DNA from: Betaproteobacteria bacterium
GTDB lineage: Bacteria > Pseudomonadota > Gammaproteobacteria > Burkholderiales > Burkholderiaceae_C
Length of the DNA stretch: 7,933 nt
Assembly: GCA_009923345.1 (NCBI GenBank)
Contig: RFTR01000091.1
Span: 1 to 7,933 of the forward strand
Reading direction: 5' to 3'
Below, one piece after another: positions 6,401-7,933 of the stretch. Under the pieces are notes generated by a model. That model was not told the origin of the DNA, made no database searches, and saw only the letters and a program-made list of their open reading frames with translations. The translations under genes were made by a program, and so were the position numbers. Each line of letters starts with the position of its first letter. The first letter of the stretch is position 1.

Positions 6401-7271
6401 ATCGGGCATCAACAATTTGCAAGGCCCTTCAGTCGGCGGCTTGTCTCCACAAACTATTGACGGTGTCAAAGTCACTTACGACAGCGTAAAGAACTCTTTA
6501 ATTTTTACAACAGCAACGGCTTCGACCGACTCGTACATCAAAGTAACAGGCGACGCCCGTTGGGGTGTGGACGGCTTAGATGCGAAATTCGGTAGAACCA
6601 CTACGTGGATCAAACCTACGCCCTTTAAAGACAACAAAGGATCGACGGTTTATATCGACGGATTCGGTAAAGAAGCTTCTAACGCTGCAGGTTTTGACAC
6701 ATTACCTGAGTGGTCGCCTATCTACTTAGACAAAGGTGAGCTGACCTTTGACACCACGGGTAACTTGGTGTCACCGAAGCAAGGTGCGCAGTTAGACACT
6801 GTGTATCTGCCAAACGGTAAAGGTTCTTTGACGATCAACATCGACTACTCCAAGTCAACCCAGTTTGCTTCACCTTATGCCGTGTTGTCACAGTCGCAAG
6901 ACGGTGCACCGGAAGGTGACTTGGTCGGATTGGCCATCAAAGACGACGGTTTGGTCAACGCCAGCTACTCCAACGGTTCACAAAAGTCCTTGGGCAAAGT
7001 GGTGTTGGTCAACTTCTCTAACGCCTCTGGTTTGCGCCAGATTGGTGACACCAGCTACTACAAAACATCAGACTCTGGTGTTCCAAAGTACGGTGAGGCC
7101 GGTTCTGCGGGTTACGGTACTGTGCGCTCAGGTGCGACAGAGCGTGCGAACGTGGACTTGACCCAAGAATTGGTGGACTTAATTACTGAGCAGCGTAACT
7201 TCCAAGCCAACGCCAAGGCGATGGAAACATCGACATCGTTGACGTCCACCATCATCCAGATTCGTAACTAA
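3480..7271 (+). CDS. flgE: FlgE, giant flagellar hook protein
   Basis: FlgE polymerises into the flexible hook linking rod and filament. The ends are canonical: residues 1-145 carry the D0/D1 signature (SFYTSLTGLNAATAQLGV, then ANNVANVSTVGFKR), and residues 150-256 read as the start of the usual surface region (DPTTYNKSTALTVYD). From about 1081 the usual C-terminal half resumes (QSQDGAPEGDLVGLAI, YSNGSQKSLGKVVLVNFSN), ending with ELVDLITEQRNFQANAKAMET (1230-1250; the first residue and last two frame the family helix) and IIQIRN. At 1263 residues it is about three times the 400 or so of enteric FlgE. The extra 800 residues are Ala/Ser/Thr/Asn-rich beta-type sequence with degenerate repeats resembling Flagellin_IN-type domains, presumably displayed on the hook surface. 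No cysteine is present. TGGAG (3465-3469) lies ten bases before the ATG, and the 42-bp gap after flgD is the longest in the operon. No frameshift is seen. The identity is sure; the fold of the insert is inferred. Confidence 0.95.
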   Translation: MSFYTSLTGLNAATAQLGVTANNVANVSTVGFKRSRADFGDIFATSPLQKASATIGQGVSLKRVTQEFGQGNMTFSSNTLDLAISGDGFFPLKSQDGFQDIFTRNGSFLMNDQFNVVNSAGQRLMAASVDSSGKANLTDMNVLTIPQKTNGMATQTSKVQLGLNFPADALVITSEFNRNDPTTYNKSTALTVYDGGGNGYLATVYYVKTRNASQASPNNKWQTYVYVGDQLVSASLQQATSKTGDLMYVNKYGELKAKGDFKTAEEVAALNSSFSRKTYKFSLNQLTDVRTSQPAAVTGGSAINLGTGSNDGVDFATYQNLNKSDLLWKQGSSAVTYSLSTSGVPTDSVTLTFGPDGAKKTISVPVEATKELTTSSLAKALNANSDFGAKYVAQVPTSASLPTVAFNSPAAAGDFASFGMNIGGKTITINNLAPDSASGASLAATIESRLRREDGGRTDISVSWQGTTTAGSLKVVDAAGRQITSATLAPSTPTGGTSTGSTIFTSGDLKVTAIDPNLPAEDIAAALTLAQAGTPLAAGAIALNSTPYPRSSADYTFDTTSASFKATFGPDASPITVTANSINAFVLALNSEATFAQSYVASAVGGVVKVTAKDPTTANAAAITGALKFYQGNGTSFTQINDPATPNPLGNNGVPAAPQFAGKKSIDDLKDLFSINVDNSIDPVTIGLDRLVGSNLRLSGAQIAAELTNSINRAYGDEKPFNFSSLVGATFTVQLTPAGGATPPAPLDIDLSQAGDDKKNMRYEDMVKATQAIVDANPSYAGKVKVSYDTVLQKLMFTSAGNDKITISSAQSSIGLTNPIVQGVNDESVGLTLAPAASTASYRAINDQRFGVKVEYDAVKGAFVFKSGSTGDSSSVTVSNIKPNSLATQTSKGLGLTGDPANYIVSASKIDALRGTKSYPAVLQGNSMAVNVDNNFSVDDTNNKFVVSVNGVTGTVVIPPKDTYTLGTFMEALQSGINNLQGPSVGGLSPQTIDGVKVTYDSVKNSLIFTTATASTDSYIKVTGDARWGVDGLDAKFGRTTTWIKPTPFKDNKGSTVYIDGFGKEASNAAGFDTLPEWSPIYLDKGELTFDTTGNLVSPKQGAQLDTVYLPNGKGSLTINIDYSKSTQFASPYAVLSQSQDGAPEGDLVGLAIKDDGLVNASYSNGSQKSLGKVVLVNFSNASGLRQIGDTSYYKTSDSGVPKYGEAGSAGYGTVRSGATERANVDLTQELVDLITEQRNFQANAKAMETSTSLTSTIIQIRN
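4527..5289 (+). repeat. Two related domain repeats in the flgE insert (TFGPD units)
   Basis: Residues about 350-397 and 565-603 of FlgE share a pattern: TFGPD followed by a short beta strand (TISV or ITVT), then a helix-like segment with ALN, an aromatic Phe and YVA. The TFGPD motifs lie at nucleotides 4533-4547 and 5178-5192, 215 codons apart. The DNA of the two copies has diverged, so any duplication is old. This layout resembles Flagellin_IN units; the assignment is by eye. Confidence 0.6.
5826..6554 (+). repeat. Three related beta repeats in the flgE insert (V-x-V-x-Y-D-x-V units)
   Basis: Three segments of FlgE share V-K-V-x-Y-D-x-V, then a hydrophobic strand ending in F-T or F-K, then a short polar turn and another strand. 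They are KVKVSYDTVLQKLMFTSAG (783-801), GVKVEYDAVKGAFVFKSGS (851-869) and GVKVTYDSVKNSLIFTTAT (995-1013). Each would make the final hairpin of a Flagellin_IN-like or Ig-like domain. The third follows a complete-looking unit starting near NNKFVVSVNGVTGTVVIPP (942-960). The spacing is irregular (68 and 144 residues), so the copies are not simple tandem units. Confidence 0.65.
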
Positions 7272-7295
7272 TTACGCCATTTGATTGGATAAACC

Positions 7296-7933
7296 ATGGA
7301 CCGCTTAGCCTTTAACGCGATGTCGACGATCAACGAAGAGCGATTGATTCGCCAACAGTTGACCAACGACATGGCAAACGTTTCTACCGTTGGTTTTAAG
7401 CGCACCTTCGAAGCCAATATCCAACCTGAATTGGCTGTGGGTTTTGGTTTCGACACACGCATGCAACCGCGTTTGGTGACCACTGACCGCGTCAACCTCG
7501 AGCCTGGCCCTTTGATGGTGACCGGCCGCGATTTAGACATCGCCTTGAACCACAAAACCGTTTTGGGTGTGACGGGAAGTGACGGAAAACTGGCATTTAC
7601 CCGCCGAGGCGATCTCAAAGTCAATTCCAACGGCGTGTTGGAGACAGGTTCTGGCCATATCGTGCAGGCGGACGGCGGTGGACCTATCACCGTGCCACAA
7701 GGCTTCAAAATTTCATTCAGCCCTTCGGGCACTTTGTATGCCTACGACCCAGCGCAGCAAGGCGTGCCCGTGCAGCAGGCGATTGCCCAATTGATGATGC
7801 GCGACGCCAGCAATACCGATTTGATTAAACGCAACGATGGCTTGTTTGCGGTGGACGCAAGCCCACCTGGCACAAACATTGCAAATGGTACTGAGCCAGT
7901 TTCTTTGACACCCCAAGCCCTAGAGGGCAGCAG
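7296..7933 (+). CDS. flgF: FlgF, flagellar proximal rod protein (C-terminus outside the window)
   Basis: FlgF is a rod subunit, exported by the flagellar type III apparatus, with FlgG normally encoded just downstream. The frame is open for 212 codons to the right edge, out of about 240-250 expected. Residues 1-36 carry the N-terminal rod signature (MDRLAFNAMSTINEERL, then MANVSTVGFKR). The core contains LMVTGRDLDIAL (73-84), FTRRGDLKVNSNGVLET (101-117) and DGGGPITVPQG (126-136), diagnostic for FlgF rather than FlgG. PQALEGS at the edge begins the C-terminal ALEGSNV-type motif. It shares ANVSTVGFKR with FlgE but uses different codons, reflecting the shared rod/hook ancestry. The ribosome binding site is weak: GGA at 7287-7289, six bases before the ATG. 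It follows flgE by 24 bp, so read-through or coupling may help its expression. Confidence 0.94.
   Translation, partial: MDRLAFNAMSTINEERLIRQQLTNDMANVSTVGFKRTFEANIQPELAVGFGFDTRMQPRLVTTDRVNLEPGPLMVTGRDLDIALNHKTVLGVTGSDGKLAFTRRGDLKVNSNGVLETGSGHIVQADGGGPITVPQGFKISFSPSGTLYAYDPAQQGVPVQQAIAQLMMRDASNTDLIKRNDGLFAVDASPPGTNIANGTEPVSLTPQALEGS

Overview
The window is a chromosomal flagellar locus from a Gram-negative bacterium, most likely a betaproteobacterium of the Burkholderiales and plausibly Comamonadaceae. That placement rests on protein style, moderate GC content and gene order, not on a database search. The order is flgA (minus strand, cut by the left edge), a divergent gene for a LysM plus lytic-transglycosylase-like protein, then flgB-flgC-flgD-flgE-flgF on the plus strand, with flgF cut by the right edge. 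Nothing suggests mobile DNA: there is no transposase, tRNA, rRNA, CRISPR array or phage gene.

Region by region: 1-331 holds the first 110 codons of flgA, the P-ring assembly chaperone. 332-434 is a 103-bp divergent regulatory gap. 435-1670 encodes a 411-residue protein with an N-terminal LysM domain, a low-complexity linker and a C-terminal lysozyme/SLT-like domain, but no Sec signal peptide. 1671-1892 is noncoding and holds a near-perfect sigma-54 (-24/-12) promoter, a cluster of GGCAA motifs upstream of it, and a short direct repeat at the predicted transcription start. 1893-7933 is a tightly packed rod and hook operon, with gaps of 6, 24, 42 and 24 bp.

The genes form one assembly line. 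FlgB, FlgC and FlgF are rod subunits. The transglycosylase-like protein probably opens peptidoglycan for the rod. FlgA helps build the P ring around the rod. FlgD caps the growing hook, and FlgE is the hook subunit.

The main oddities are three. The hook protein has 1263 residues, about three times the usual size, with some 800 extra residues made of degenerate repeats placed between normal hook ends. A separate peptidoglycan-cleaving-type protein sits in the locus, possibly doing the job usually done by the C-terminal domain of FlgJ. Sigma-54-type promoters can be read in front of flgB and in front of the transglycosylase gene (the latter overlapping the flgA start codon), with a weaker one in front of flgA. 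This suggests an FlrC/FleR/FlbD-like activator controls the locus. No wholly new system is evident; the novelty lies in these variations on a flagellar theme.
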